Source: MWDV01 sp002070715 | Lineage (GTDB): Bacteria > Verrucomicrobiota > Verrucomicrobiia > Limisphaerales > MWDV01 | Assembly (NCBI GenBank): GCA_035411585.1 | Contig: DAONTI010000020.1 | Span: 13,779 to 77,778, forward strand | Length of the DNA: 64,000 nucleotides | Direction of reading: 5' to 3' | Program-made: the position numbers and the translations under genes | Shown here: positions 16,159 to 25,195 of the stretch, piece by piece | How positions within the stretch are numbered: position 1 is the stretch's first letter | Layout of the letters: every line of letters begins with the position of its first letter | The notes under the pieces: model-generated | Seen by the model: only the letters and a program-made list of their open reading frames with translations | What the model was told of the DNA's origin: nothing | Databases searched by the model: none

Positions 16159-16716
16159 ATGAACACCAATAAGACTTCAGCTCCGGCCAAGGAAACTTGG
16201 TCCGTTACCGTACTCTATCAGGATGCCGAGGTCCGCCCGCGGGCCCTGCAGGCTTGTGATCATTTGATGCAGCAGTTTTGGTCCGAAATTGAATTCGATT
16301 TTAACTGGTGGCGATTCAGTTTTCTGGAAGAGTCGGAGACCGCCGCGCACGCCGCCCGTCACTTGGAAAACTCGGACGCCATTGTAATCGCGGTTCAATC
16401 GGACGGCGAGCTTCCGGCCGCCATTGCGGAATGGCTGGATCAGGCGATGATCCAGCGCGGCATTCGCGGCGGCGTTTTCATCGCCTTGTTTGGCCCTCAA
16501 CCGGACGACTCCGCCCAAGCGGACGCCGCCAAAAACGCGCACTTGAGCGCGCTGGCCCATCGGTCCGGCATGGATTATCTGACGGAAGTGCTCGAGGTGG
16601 TGCGACCCGGCGGCCTGCCCGACTCGCTGGATCATTTAATCCAGCGCGCGGAGGAACATTCCTCCATTCTGGACAATATCCTCAAGGATTCGTTCCTCTT
16701 GAATTGGTCCATTTGA
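16159..16716 (+). CDS. Protein of unknown function, Rossmann-like fold suspected
   Basis: 185 residues from the ATG at 16159; the frame is open to 16087, but the upstream part looks non-coding. No signal peptide or membrane segment. It opens with WSVTVLYQDAEVRPRALQAC, followed by FDFNWWRFSFLEE, then a strand-loop SDAIVIAVQSDGELP and helices (AAIAEWLDQAMI), and GGVFIALFGP. The alternation of hydrophobic strands and helices suggests an alpha/beta signalling-type fold (TIR- or receiver-like), but no catalytic motif is evident. I do not recognise a named family; I recall similar proteins being frequent in verrucomicrobia. It converges with gyrA, with 18 bases between the stops. Confidence 0.75.
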   Translation: MNTNKTSAPAKETWSVTVLYQDAEVRPRALQACDHLMQQFWSEIEFDFNWWRFSFLEESETAAHAARHLENSDAIVIAVQSDGELPAAIAEWLDQAMIQRGIRGGVFIALFGPQPDDSAQADAAKNAHLSALAHRSGMDYLTEVLEVVRPGGLPDSLDHLIQRAEEHSSILDNILKDSFLLNWSI

Positions 16717-16734
16717 TCCGCCCGGCACCGGCGT

Positions 16735-19467
16735 TTAAGCCGAAGCCGGCGGGGCCGCTAACGGATCGGCGGCGTCCTCTTCATCCGCCCCGTCCTCTTG
16801 TTGCTCGCTGATGACGGGAGCAATGGCTTGCAACCGGTCCGCTTCATCCAAATCAATGAGCTTGACCCCCTGGGTGTTCCGACCAGCTTCGCGGATGTCC
16901 CGCACCGGCGTCCGCACCATCTGGCCGCCTGCCGTGATGAGCATGATTTCATCGTTGTCCCGCACGGTCAACGCCCCGATCACCCCGCCGGTGCGCTCGG
17001 TGACTTTCATGGTGATGCGGCCTTTGCCGCCGCGCGACTGGTTGCGCGCCCCGGTCTCAGCGCGCACCAGATATTCGTCAAAGTCGGTGCGTTTCCCGAT
17101 GCCGTTTTCGCCGGCCACCAGCAGGGTGGCATCGCGCACCACCACCGCCAAGGCCACGACCTCGTCGCCCGCGCCCAGATTGATCCCCCGCACCCCCGCG
17201 GCATTGCGGCCCATCGAGCGCACGTCAGATTCGCTGAACCGGATGCTCATGCCGTCCTTGGTAATAAGCACGACATCGTCGCCGGGATCCTTGATGTCGC
17301 CCTGTTCGACGATGCTTCCCCGGGTCAATTTCACGTCAATCAGCCGGTCGCCGTCGTCAATGGAGATGGCGATGATGCCGCCCTTGCGCACGTTGGCAAA
17401 GTCGCTCAGGGTCGTCTTCTTAACGGTCCCCCGGGCGGTGGCGAAGAACAGTTCCCCGGGCTGTTGCCAGGTGACATTCTCCTTGTTCGCGTCGGTCTGA
17501 GACACAATCCGAATGAGCGCGGCGACTTTTTCCTCCGGGCGCAGTTCGAGCAGATTGGCAATGCTCCGGCCCTTGGCGGCGCGGCCCATGTCCGGCACTT
17601 CATGCACGCGCTCCACGTAAACCCGTCCCGTGTTCGTGAAGAACATCAAGTAATCGTGCGTGCTGGCGGTGAACAGATGCTCGATGAAATCCGGTTTCTC
17701 CCCCTCGACCGACGACCCTTCGCGCGTCGCCATGCCAATCACCCCTTTGCCGCCGCGGCGTTGCGCGCGGTACGAACTGATGTTGGTGCGTTTGATCAAG
17801 CCGTTGTGGGTCATCGTGATGATCACGCCTTCATTGACAATGAGGTCCTCGATGGCGATCTCGCCTTCGTCCGGCACCAGATCCGTCCGGCGCGGCGTGG
17901 CGTATTTCTCCTTGATGGCCAATAATTCGGCTTTGATGATGGCCAGAACCCGGGCTTCCCGGGCCAGGATGTCCAGCAAATCCTCGATGCGTTTCAGGAG
18001 CGTCTTGTACTCGGCCCGAACCTTGTCAATCTCCAGCCCGGTCAGTTGGTAAAGGCGCAACTCCAAAATCGCGTCCACCTGCGCTTCGCTGAGCGCGTAC
18101 CGGCCGCTGACCAGGCGGTCCTCCCGACGCACCAACACGCTCCAGGCCTCCACTTGCGCCCGGCTCCATTCAAAGGCCAGCAACTTGATCCGGGCCTCCT
18201 CCCGCGTGCGGGAGTGCCGGATGATGCGGATGAATTCATCCAGATTGGCCAGCGCGATCAAATAGCCCTCGAGCGTTTCCGCCCGCGCCTCGGCCTTCTG
18301 CAAATCATGTTTGGTGCGCCGGAGAACCACCTCGCGCCGGTGTTCGAGGTAGCAGGTGATGACGTCCTTCAGATTGAGGGTTTTGGGACGCCCGTGGTCA
18401 ATCGCCAGCACGTTGGCCGAGAAACTCGTCTCCAGTTGCGTGAGTTGATACAGGTTGTTGATGATCACCTTCGGCACGGCATCGCGTTTCAACTCAATGA
18501 CGACGCGCGTGTTCTCGTCCGATTCATCCCGGATGGCGGTGAGATCGGTCAGGCCGGGGGTCTTGTCATTGACCAACTGGGCAATGCGTTCGACCAGGGT
18601 GGCGCGGTTCACGCCGTAGGGAATCTCGGTAATGACGATCTGCTCCCGATTTCCTTTGAGCTCCTCCACGCCCACGCGGCCGCGCATCTTCACACTGCCG
18701 CGCCCGGTCATAAAATACTGCTTGATGCCCTCCAGCCCGCACACCATGCAGCCGGTCGGGAAATCCGGGCCCTTGATGTGCTTCATCAACTGGGGAATGG
18801 TGATGTCTGGCTGGTCAATCTGGGCGCAAATGGCGTCCACCACCTCGCCGAGATTGTGCGGGGGAATGTTCGTCGCCATGCCCACGGCGATGCCGGTGCC
18901 GCCGTTGATCAGCAGATTGGGGAACGCCGCCGGAAATACGGACGGCTCCAGACACGTCTCGTCGTAGTTCGGCACGAAATCCACCGTGTCCTTGTCCATG
19001 TCCTCCATGAGCACGGCGCCCAACGGCGCCAGCCGGGCTTCCGTGTACCGCATCGAGGCCGGCGGATCGCCCTCGACCGAACCAAAGTTGCCCTGCCCGT
19101 CCACCAGCCGCTCCCGCATGGACCAGGGCTGCGCCATGTGAACCAGCGTGGGATAAATCGCTTGATCGCCGTGCGGGTGGTAGTTGCCCATCGTTTCCCC
19201 GACAATCTTGGCGCATTTGATGTGCTTGCGATTCGGCATGACGCCGAGGTCGTGCATCGCGTACAGAATGCGCCGTTGCGAGGGTTTCAAACCATCCCGC
19301 GCATCCGGCAACGCCCGCGCGACGATGACGGACATTGAATAGTCGAGGAACGAGTTCTTGATCTCGTCCGCGACGTTGATCTTGGCGATTTTCTCGCCCG
19401 CGGCAAAGAGCGGTGTGGCGGTCCCCGCCGGGGACGGCGGCGGATTGGGATTGGGGTCGTCAGGCAT
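16735..19467 (-). CDS. gyrA: DNA gyrase subunit A
   Basis: Breakage-reunion subunit of gyrase, working as A2B2 with GyrB to introduce negative supercoils. 910 residues. Active-site Tyr141 is in SMRYTEARL. The GyrA box QRRGGKG near residue 560 distinguishes it from ParC, and the C-terminal domain shows the expected repeated blades (RNAAGVRGINL, RNTQGVKLIDL). The C-terminus is acidic. The quinolone-determining segment reads HPHGDQAIYPT, so positions equivalent to E. coli Ser83 and Asp87 are Gln102 and Pro106. It lies 84 bases downstream of gyrB on the same strand and is probably co-transcribed with it. Confidence 0.98.
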   Translation of the reverse strand: MPDDPNPNPPPSPAGTATPLFAAGEKIAKINVADEIKNSFLDYSMSVIVARALPDARDGLKPSQRRILYAMHDLGVMPNRKHIKCAKIVGETMGNYHPHGDQAIYPTLVHMAQPWSMRERLVDGQGNFGSVEGDPPASMRYTEARLAPLGAVLMEDMDKDTVDFVPNYDETCLEPSVFPAAFPNLLINGGTGIAVGMATNIPPHNLGEVVDAICAQIDQPDITIPQLMKHIKGPDFPTGCMVCGLEGIKQYFMTGRGSVKMRGRVGVEELKGNREQIVITEIPYGVNRATLVERIAQLVNDKTPGLTDLTAIRDESDENTRVVIELKRDAVPKVIINNLYQLTQLETSFSANVLAIDHGRPKTLNLKDVITCYLEHRREVVLRRTKHDLQKAEARAETLEGYLIALANLDEFIRIIRHSRTREEARIKLLAFEWSRAQVEAWSVLVRREDRLVSGRYALSEAQVDAILELRLYQLTGLEIDKVRAEYKTLLKRIEDLLDILAREARVLAIIKAELLAIKEKYATPRRTDLVPDEGEIAIEDLIVNEGVIITMTHNGLIKRTNISSYRAQRRGGKGVIGMATREGSSVEGEKPDFIEHLFTASTHDYLMFFTNTGRVYVERVHEVPDMGRAAKGRSIANLLELRPEEKVAALIRIVSQTDANKENVTWQQPGELFFATARGTVKKTTLSDFANVRKGGIIAISIDDGDRLIDVKLTRGSIVEQGDIKDPGDDVVLITKDGMSIRFSESDVRSMGRNAAGVRGINLGAGDEVVALAVVVRDATLLVAGENGIGKRTDFDEYLVRAETGARNQSRGGKGRITMKVTERTGGVIGALTVRDNDEIMLITAGGQMVRTPVRDIREAGRNTQGVKLIDLDEADRLQAIAPVISEQQEDGADEEDAADPLAAPPASA

Positions 19468-19551
19468 GATAGGAGAAAAAATCAGGGCAGGCGGGGCCGG
19501 CCAACGTCCGGGAGACCGGCGCGCAGGTCGGGGTGGGCCAGCGGGAGGTCA

Positions 19552-22089
19552 TCAAACATCCAAATTGCGCACGTTCAAGGCGTTGTCTTCGATGAACTGC
19601 CGGCGGGGCTCCACCGCTTCGCCCATCAACTTGCTGAACATTTCCTCGGCCTCAATCGCGTCGGTCAGTTCGACCCGCAACAACTTGCGCCGGGCCGGAT
19701 CCATGGTGGTTTCAAAAAGTTCCTTCGGGTTCATTTCTCCGAGGCCTTTGAACCGCTTGATTTGCAATCCCCGCCGACCAACTTCCTTGATGCCGTCCAA
19801 AATCTCGGGAATGGAAAACAAGGCGCGGTTCGCCGCCCGTTCGCCCTCGCCCTCGATCAACTCAAAGAGCGGTTTGTCCTGGGCGGCGTAGTGTTCGACG
19901 TTGAATCCTTTGCGCGCCAGCCGCTGCAACAACTGGCCGACGGCTTTGCTCTCGTGCAATTCCACGTGGCGCGCGCGGCGCGTTTGTCCGTTGTTCTTGT
20001 TTTTTTCCAGGACGGTCGTGTCGTTCTCGTCGCCGCCGAACAATTTCAAATCGGGATTGTTGTCGCTGAAGGTACGCAATTCCTGTTCGGTGTGAAAGTA
20101 GTGGACGGTTTCGTCATTGCCCTGGCGCACCTTCACCAGATGCCGGGGGAGTTCCCCCGATTTGCGATGCCGGGATTCGACATACTCGGCGAAATCGCCG
20201 CCATGCCGCCGCACGGCTTTGGCGTACTTGTCCAACGCATCCAGCAATTCGAGGATTTCCTCGAGCTGTTTCTGCGACAGTTCGTTGCCGTCGGCCAGAT
20301 TGCGCAGCCGCACATCCTCCGTGCCCAACTGGATTAAAATCCGGTTCAACTGCGCGTCGTCATCCACGTATTCCATCCGTTTTTTCCGGGTGATCTGATA
20401 GAGCGGCGGCTGGGCGATATAGACGAACCCCTGTTTGATCAATTGCGTCATCTGCCGATAAAAGAACGTCAGCAGCAGCGTGCGAATGTGTGACCCATCC
20501 ACGTCGGCATCGGTCATGATGACGATCTTGTGGTAGCGCAGTTTCTCAAGGTTGAACGAACCCTCGCCCTCCCCCTCGCCAATGCCCGTGCCCACGGCGG
20601 TGATCATGGTCCGGATTTCGTTATTCTGGAGCACCTTGTCCAGCCGCGCTTTCTCCACGTTGATGAGCTTGCCGCGAATGGGCAGGATCGCCTGGAACTT
20701 GCGGTCCCGCCCCTGCTTGGCGGAGCCGCCGGCGGAATCGCCTTCCACGATGAATAACTCCGTATTCACCGGATCGCGGTCCGAGCAATCCGCCAGCTTG
20801 CCGGGCAACCCGCCCCCCGCCAACGCACTCTTGCGCACCGTTTCACGCGCCCGGCGCGCCGCCTCGCGCGCGCGGGACGCCAGCAGCCCTTTCTCGACCA
20901 CCTTCTTGCCCACAGCGGGGTTGGCATCGAAGTAAGTCATCAAGCCGTCATAGACCACGGAGGAGACGATGCCCTCGACCTCCGTGTTGACGAGTTTGAC
21001 CTTGGTTTGCGATTCAAACCGCGGGTTCGGCAATTTCACGCTCAACACGCACACCAACCCCTCTCGCACGTCGTCACCGGAAATGGCCGGGTCCTTTTCC
21101 TTGAACAAATTGTTCTGCTTCGCGTACTGGTTGACGGCCCGGGTCAAGGCCGAACGGAAACCCGTCAGGTGCGTGCCTCCGTCCGTGTTGGAAATGGAGT
21201 TGGCGAAACACAGGATTTGATCGTTGTAGCCATCGTTGTACTGCATCACGCAGTCCACGAAGACGTCCTCGGCTTGCCCGTCAATTTCGCTCTGCCGTTT
21301 CCCGGCCAGCACAATCGGTTTGGCGTGGAGGATTTGCTTGTTCCGCCCCAACTGCCGCACGAATTCCTCGATGCCGTGCTTGAAGTAGAAGGTTTCCCGC
21401 TTGTTTTCCACGCGCTCATCCACCAGCACGATTTCAATCCCGGGATTCAGAAACGCCAGTTCGCGCAAACGGTTGGCGAGCAGGTCAAACTTGAACTCGG
21501 TGGTGATCGTGAAAATTTCCGGATCGGGCAGGAAAGTGATGAGCGTCCCGGTGTGCTTGGATTTGCCGATGACTTCCAGCGGCTCGGTCGTCTGCCCGCG
21601 GGCAAACGCCATGTGATACACCTTGCCGTCGCGATACACCTCAACCTTGAACCATTCGGAGAGGGCGTTAACGCATTTGGCGCCCACGCCGTGCAACCCG
21701 CCCGAGTATTTATACGCGCCCTGGCCGAATTTACCGCCCGCGTGCAGATTGGTCAGCACCAACTCCACCGCGGGAATTTTGAACTTCGGATGGATGTCCA
21801 CCGGAATGCCGCGGCCATCGTCGCGGATGGACACCGAACCATCCACATGCACGACCACCTCGATGCGCCGGCAATAACCCGCCAGGTGTTCGTCAATCGA
21901 GTTGTCCAAGACCTCGAAGACGCAATGGTGCAATCCGCGCTCGTCCGGGTCGCCAATGTACATCCCCGGCCGTTTCCGGACCGCTTCCAACCCTTCGAGT
22001 TTGTCAATTTTTGACGCGTCGTATTTCTCGACCGACCCGGATTGAACGGCGGAATTTTTGCTCTGACCTTCGGTAATTTCTTCAGACAT
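19552..22089 (-). CDS. gyrB: DNA gyrase subunit B
   Basis: ATPase subunit of gyrase. 845 residues from the ATG at 22089 (MSEEITEGQSKN), chosen over an upstream frame extension to 22290 that has no protein-like content. Seen: the GHKL ATP-binding motifs EVLDNSIDEHLAG, DDGRGIPVDIHPKF and YKYSGGLHGVGAKCVNALS; the Toprim motifs EGDSAGGSAKQGRDR and MTDADVDGSHIRTLLL; and the C-terminal RFKGLGEMNPKELFETTMDP. An insertion of roughly 170 residues between the Toprim domain and the tail makes it the long, E. coli-like form. No dnaA, dnaN or recF is adjacent, so this gyrBA pair is not at a classical origin cluster. Confidence 0.98.
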   Translation of the reverse strand: MSEEITEGQSKNSAVQSGSVEKYDASKIDKLEGLEAVRKRPGMYIGDPDERGLHHCVFEVLDNSIDEHLAGYCRRIEVVVHVDGSVSIRDDGRGIPVDIHPKFKIPAVELVLTNLHAGGKFGQGAYKYSGGLHGVGAKCVNALSEWFKVEVYRDGKVYHMAFARGQTTEPLEVIGKSKHTGTLITFLPDPEIFTITTEFKFDLLANRLRELAFLNPGIEIVLVDERVENKRETFYFKHGIEEFVRQLGRNKQILHAKPIVLAGKRQSEIDGQAEDVFVDCVMQYNDGYNDQILCFANSISNTDGGTHLTGFRSALTRAVNQYAKQNNLFKEKDPAISGDDVREGLVCVLSVKLPNPRFESQTKVKLVNTEVEGIVSSVVYDGLMTYFDANPAVGKKVVEKGLLASRAREAARRARETVRKSALAGGGLPGKLADCSDRDPVNTELFIVEGDSAGGSAKQGRDRKFQAILPIRGKLINVEKARLDKVLQNNEIRTMITAVGTGIGEGEGEGSFNLEKLRYHKIVIMTDADVDGSHIRTLLLTFFYRQMTQLIKQGFVYIAQPPLYQITRKKRMEYVDDDAQLNRILIQLGTEDVRLRNLADGNELSQKQLEEILELLDALDKYAKAVRRHGGDFAEYVESRHRKSGELPRHLVKVRQGNDETVHYFHTEQELRTFSDNNPDLKLFGGDENDTTVLEKNKNNGQTRRARHVELHESKAVGQLLQRLARKGFNVEHYAAQDKPLFELIEGEGERAANRALFSIPEILDGIKEVGRRGLQIKRFKGLGEMNPKELFETTMDPARRKLLRVELTDAIEAEEMFSKLMGEAVEPRRQFIEDNALNVRNLDV

Positions 22090-22303
22090 AAACGGGCTTT
22101 TCGACACCCCGAATGGGGGCAGAATTTCAGCGCGGAAAGGGTAGGAAAAACCGGCCCGGAACACAACAGCTATTTGCACAAAATTTGCCGCCAAAACACT
22201 ATTAGTTGCGCCGTCGCCCGGAGGGAAACCAAACCGGTTGTGGTTCATGAAGTATCCGACCGGGACCGGGTAACCCCCGTCCCGACCCATCAGAAAACCG
22301 GTC

Positions 22304-23140
22304 TCAAGACTTGATGTCCCGCATTTGAAATATGGTGGCGCCGATTATGAAAACCGTCAGATTCGCCGCCACGAGGACAATCTGGGATTGCAGCACATCC
22401 ACCCAAGGCACGGGTGAATTGAACACGTGCAACCAGCACCGGAAATGGTAGGGCAACAGCCAGACTTCAAACCGGTCAAAAAACGGGATCGCCTCCAACA
22501 CCAGGTTCACAAACAGATAGGATAACGCGAGGATCGTCGCAGCGGCGGGTTTCATGTTGCAGCACGAAAACATGAACGCCAGGCTGAGCATGGTCGTCGC
22601 GTTGACCGCCATGAACACGTGGGCCAACAGATAACGTTGCCAGCCTTCGCCCGCCCCCAAAATGGCGAAGGCATGCCCCGGGGCAAACACGAACATGCCT
22701 TTCCACGGAAACCAAATCCGCGCAAACAGCAGTGCCATGGCCCCGAGGACGAGGACCAACGTCACCGCAAAAATCGCCCCCGCCAGCCATTTGACCAGCA
22801 ACAACCGAAAGCGCGAAACCGGGCGGGAAAGGATCATGCGCAACGTGCCATCCTCGGCTTCCTTGGCCACCATGTCGCCGCCCACCAGAGTGGTGTAGAG
22901 GGGCATCAGCAACAAAATCTGGGGCACCAACATGATGACCGCCACCGTCAAGGCGGAGATGAATTCTTCGGCAAGATACCCGTTGCCTTGCAACATCCGC
23001 TCCAGATCGCTTTGCCACTTGGTAAACCGAAAGGCCAGCAACATGGCGTTCTGGGCCAGCAGGAACATGGCAAAACCAATGTAGGTGCGTTTCTTGCCGA
23101 ACAGCTTCCACAGCTCGTTGCGCAGATGCAGATAAAACAT
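22304..23140 (-). CDS. ABC-2 type transporter permease
   Basis: 278-residue integral membrane protein with about six hydrophobic segments, typical of ABC-2 permeases (NatB/CcmB-like architecture). A short cytosolic start (MFYLHLRNELWKLFGKKRTYIGF) is followed by a first helix. The conserved segment EAEDGTLRMILSRPVSRFRLLLVKW, present here in full, follows the second membrane region and is the classic EDGTlr..l..PVsR signature of this family. The gene follows the ATPase gene on the same strand; I placed its start at ATG 23140. The exported substrate is unknown. Confidence 0.88.
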   Translation of the reverse strand: MFYLHLRNELWKLFGKKRTYIGFAMFLLAQNAMLLAFRFTKWQSDLERMLQGNGYLAEEFISALTVAVIMLVPQILLLMPLYTTLVGGDMVAKEAEDGTLRMILSRPVSRFRLLLVKWLAGAIFAVTLVLVLGAMALLFARIWFPWKGMFVFAPGHAFAILGAGEGWQRYLLAHVFMAVNATTMLSLAFMFSCCNMKPAAATILALSYLFVNLVLEAIPFFDRFEVWLLPYHFRCWLHVFNSPVPWVDVLQSQIVLVAANLTVFIIGATIFQMRDIKS

Positions 23141-23196
23141 GGTCACAGGCGTTGCGGAGAGCGGGACAAAACGGTGGTCTCCCTTGGCATGGTCAT

Positions 23197-24123
23197 TCAA
23201 GCCTCCGGCTCGGAGGCGGCTCCTTTCTCGCCGCGATAGTCGCTCATCAGCGACAAATAAAAGCTCTCCAAAGAATCGGCTTCGCGGGCGATTTCAAACA
23301 CGGCGATGTCCGCCGCCACCAACCGGCGCACCACCTCGTCAGTTTCCACACCCGGACGCAATGCGATCCGTTCGCCCTCCCGGTGATTGGAAATGCTCCC
23401 GGAGCTTTCCAGCACCCGGACCGCCGCCGCAAAATCACTTACTTGCAGGCGGACCCAATGATTCCGCCGCCGGGTTTCTTCCAGCCGCCCTTGGAAGACA
23501 CGGCGCCCGTTGTGCAGCACCGCGATGCGGGTGCAAAGCTGTTCCACTTCGCTCAGCAAATGCGAAGACAGCAGGATGGTCAACCCCAGTTCCCGATGCA
23601 GCCGCAGCACGGTTTGCCGGATTTCGTGAATGCCTTCCGGGTCCAAGCCCTCCCCGGGTTCGTCCAGAATCAACAACTCCGGGTGGGGCAACAAGGCTTG
23701 GGCCAACGCCAAGCGCGCCCGCATGCCATGCGAATAGGTCCGGACCGGGGAATGCTCGCGCTGGCTCAACCCCACCCAATCCAACACTTCGCGGATGCGC
23801 TGGGGCGAGGTCGGGGCGGTGTAGGTGCTGAGGATTTCCAGATTCCGCCATCCGCTGAGGTAGTCATAGAAAGCGGGGGATTCAAAAATGGCGCCGACCT
23901 TTTGCAACGCTCGCGCCCGATGCCGGGTGACATCGTGTCCGCACACGCGCACCGCGCCGGCGGTCGGCCAGACCTGGCCCAGCATCATGCCAATGGCGGT
24001 GCTTTTCCCGGCGCCGTTGTGGCCCAGCAGACCAAAGATCTCACCGGACGGCACGGCCAGCGAGAGATCGTTCACCGCCACCCGACGGCCGAACTCTTTG
24101 CGGGCGTTGCTGAGTTGAATCAT
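23197..24123 (-). CDS. ABC transporter ATP-binding protein
   Basis: 308 residues; energises the permease encoded just downstream. Walker A is GLLGHNGAGKST. The signature motif reads YSHGMRARLALAQALL in place of LSGGQ, a variant usual in the ABC-2 exporter branch. Walker B is LLILDEPGEGLDPEG, and the H-loop His is in LLSSHLLSEVEQL. A C-terminal domain of about 90 residues follows, as in DrrA/CcmA-like ATPases. The start is ATG 24123. Substrate not predictable; candidates are lipids, small peptides or sodium. Confidence 0.93.
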   Translation of the reverse strand: MIQLSNARKEFGRRVAVNDLSLAVPSGEIFGLLGHNGAGKSTAIGMMLGQVWPTAGAVRVCGHDVTRHRARALQKVGAIFESPAFYDYLSGWRNLEILSTYTAPTSPQRIREVLDWVGLSQREHSPVRTYSHGMRARLALAQALLPHPELLILDEPGEGLDPEGIHEIRQTVLRLHRELGLTILLSSHLLSEVEQLCTRIAVLHNGRRVFQGRLEETRRRNHWVRLQVSDFAAAVRVLESSGSISNHREGERIALRPGVETDEVVRRLVAADIAVFEIAREADSLESFYLSLMSDYRGEKGAASEPEA

Positions 24124-24126
24124 CAA

Positions 24127-24423
24127 ACCTTTGTTCCTCCGCGCCTTCGAGGTCCCCGCCTAGGCCTCAAAGCCCACGCGGCGGCAAAAGTATTGCCGGG
24201 CTGCGCCGTATGGCAATGCTGTTTCCCGTTCTTTTCGCGCTGAACTCCATCAATCGGGGAGGAACCGACGGGCGGAGACTGCGCCCTGGAGTTTCGCCGG
24301 CATCGCCGGATGATTCCCGCAGGCGGGTCTTGTTGGATGGTGAACCCGTGCGGCAAGCCGGCGCGACACGTTTTGACAGATGACGTTCATGGGTTAGGTT
24401 GGGGGCCAACCAAACCGAGTACC
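24127..24423. other. Divergent promoter region between ABC exporter and redoxin genes
   Basis: About 300 bases between two divergent genes. No coding region, strong promoter consensus or long palindrome is visible. Confidence 0.45.
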
Positions 24424-25020
24424 ATGAAAAAAACCATCATTCTGCTTGCCCTCCTGGGCGTGACCAGCGCCGCCTTTGCCGCGGCGGAAATTGGCCAGCC
24501 GGCCCCGGCCTTCACCGCGACCGACATCACGGGTGCGACGCATTCCTTGTCCGATTTCAAAGGCAAAATTGTTGTGCTGGAATCTTACAATCCCGACTGT
24601 CCGTATGTCGCCAATCATTACGGGTCGGGCGCCATGCAGGCGCTTCAGGCCGAACTCACCGCCAAAGGTGTGATTTGGCTGATGGTCAATTCCGTCCATG
24701 ACCAACACCGCAGTTATCGGCCGCCGGCCAAGGCGCGCCAGGAATGGGCCGATAAAAAAGTAAAAGCCACCGCCTGGCTGGACGATCATTCCGGAGAGAT
24801 TGCCAAAGCCTACGGCATGCGCACCACGCCGCACATGTTTGTCATCGCGGCGGATGGCACCCTCGCCTACCAAGGCGCCATTGACGATCGGGCGGTGACG
24901 AAAGGCGATCCCCGGGAAGCCCGCAATTATATCCGGGAAGCGGTCACTCAACTGCTCGCTGGCGATGCCCCCAAAGTCACCCGCACCAAGCCGTACGGGT
25001 GCGGTGTTTACACGCGGTAA
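24424..25020 (+). CDS. Secreted redoxin (AhpC/TSA-thioredoxin fold)
   Basis: 198 residues with a clear signal peptide (MKKTIILLALLGVTSAAFA, cleaved before AAEIG). The redoxin fold begins IGQPAPAFTATDITGATHSL. The active site is YNPDCPYVANHYGSGAMQAL, with a single Cys and no CxxC, followed by GVIWLMVNSVHDQH, the cis-Pro block RTTPHMFVIAADG and AYQGAIDD. A C-terminal Cys in KPYGCGVYTR might serve as resolving Cys. This NPxCPY/F form is a known periplasmic redoxin family of unclear substrate. ATG 24424 is fixed by the signal peptide. Confidence 0.88.
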   Translation: MKKTIILLALLGVTSAAFAAAEIGQPAPAFTATDITGATHSLSDFKGKIVVLESYNPDCPYVANHYGSGAMQALQAELTAKGVIWLMVNSVHDQHRSYRPPAKARQEWADKKVKATAWLDDHSGEIAKAYGMRTTPHMFVIAADGTLAYQGAIDDRAVTKGDPREARNYIREAVTQLLAGDAPKVTRTKPYGCGVYTR

Positions 25021-25127
25021 CTCACCCGTTTCCCCGCCAACCGAGCGCGTCTTGAGTGGTGGCGCCTTCGGGATCGGCCCTTTGAAGTTTCCGTTGGGGG
25101 GGCCGGCGGCGGCAGGGATAAATCTTT

Positions 25128-25181
25128 CGCGGGAAATGCCTCACGTGTTTCCCGCGTGCATCCGGCGGCCACTCCGGATGC
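25128..25181. terminator. Two adjacent perfect hairpins between convergent genes
   Basis: CGCGGGAAA at 25128-25136 pairs with TTTCCCGCG at 25148-25156 (9 bp, 11-base loop). GCATCCGG at 25158-25165 pairs with CCGGATGC at 25174-25181 (8 bp, 8-base loop). They lie between the stops of the redoxin gene (25020) and metX (25196), the place for a bidirectional terminator. There is no T-run on either strand, so the hairpins may act with Rho or as transcript-end stabilisers. Confidence 0.45.
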
Positions 25182-25195
25182 GCAGAAAGTCCCGC

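Noticed and set aside
18046..19338. A 430-codon plus-strand frame opposite gyrA
   Set aside because: Shadow frame; gyrA is complete on the other strand.
22090..22303. A gyrB start at 22290
   Set aside because: The extension has no family similarity and ends in a probable promoter/leader region; the ATG at 22089 begins the family-like protein.
25128..25156. A transcription factor operator from the perfect 9-bp inverted repeat
   Set aside because: It lies between two convergent gene ends, so a transcript-end hairpin is the better explanation.
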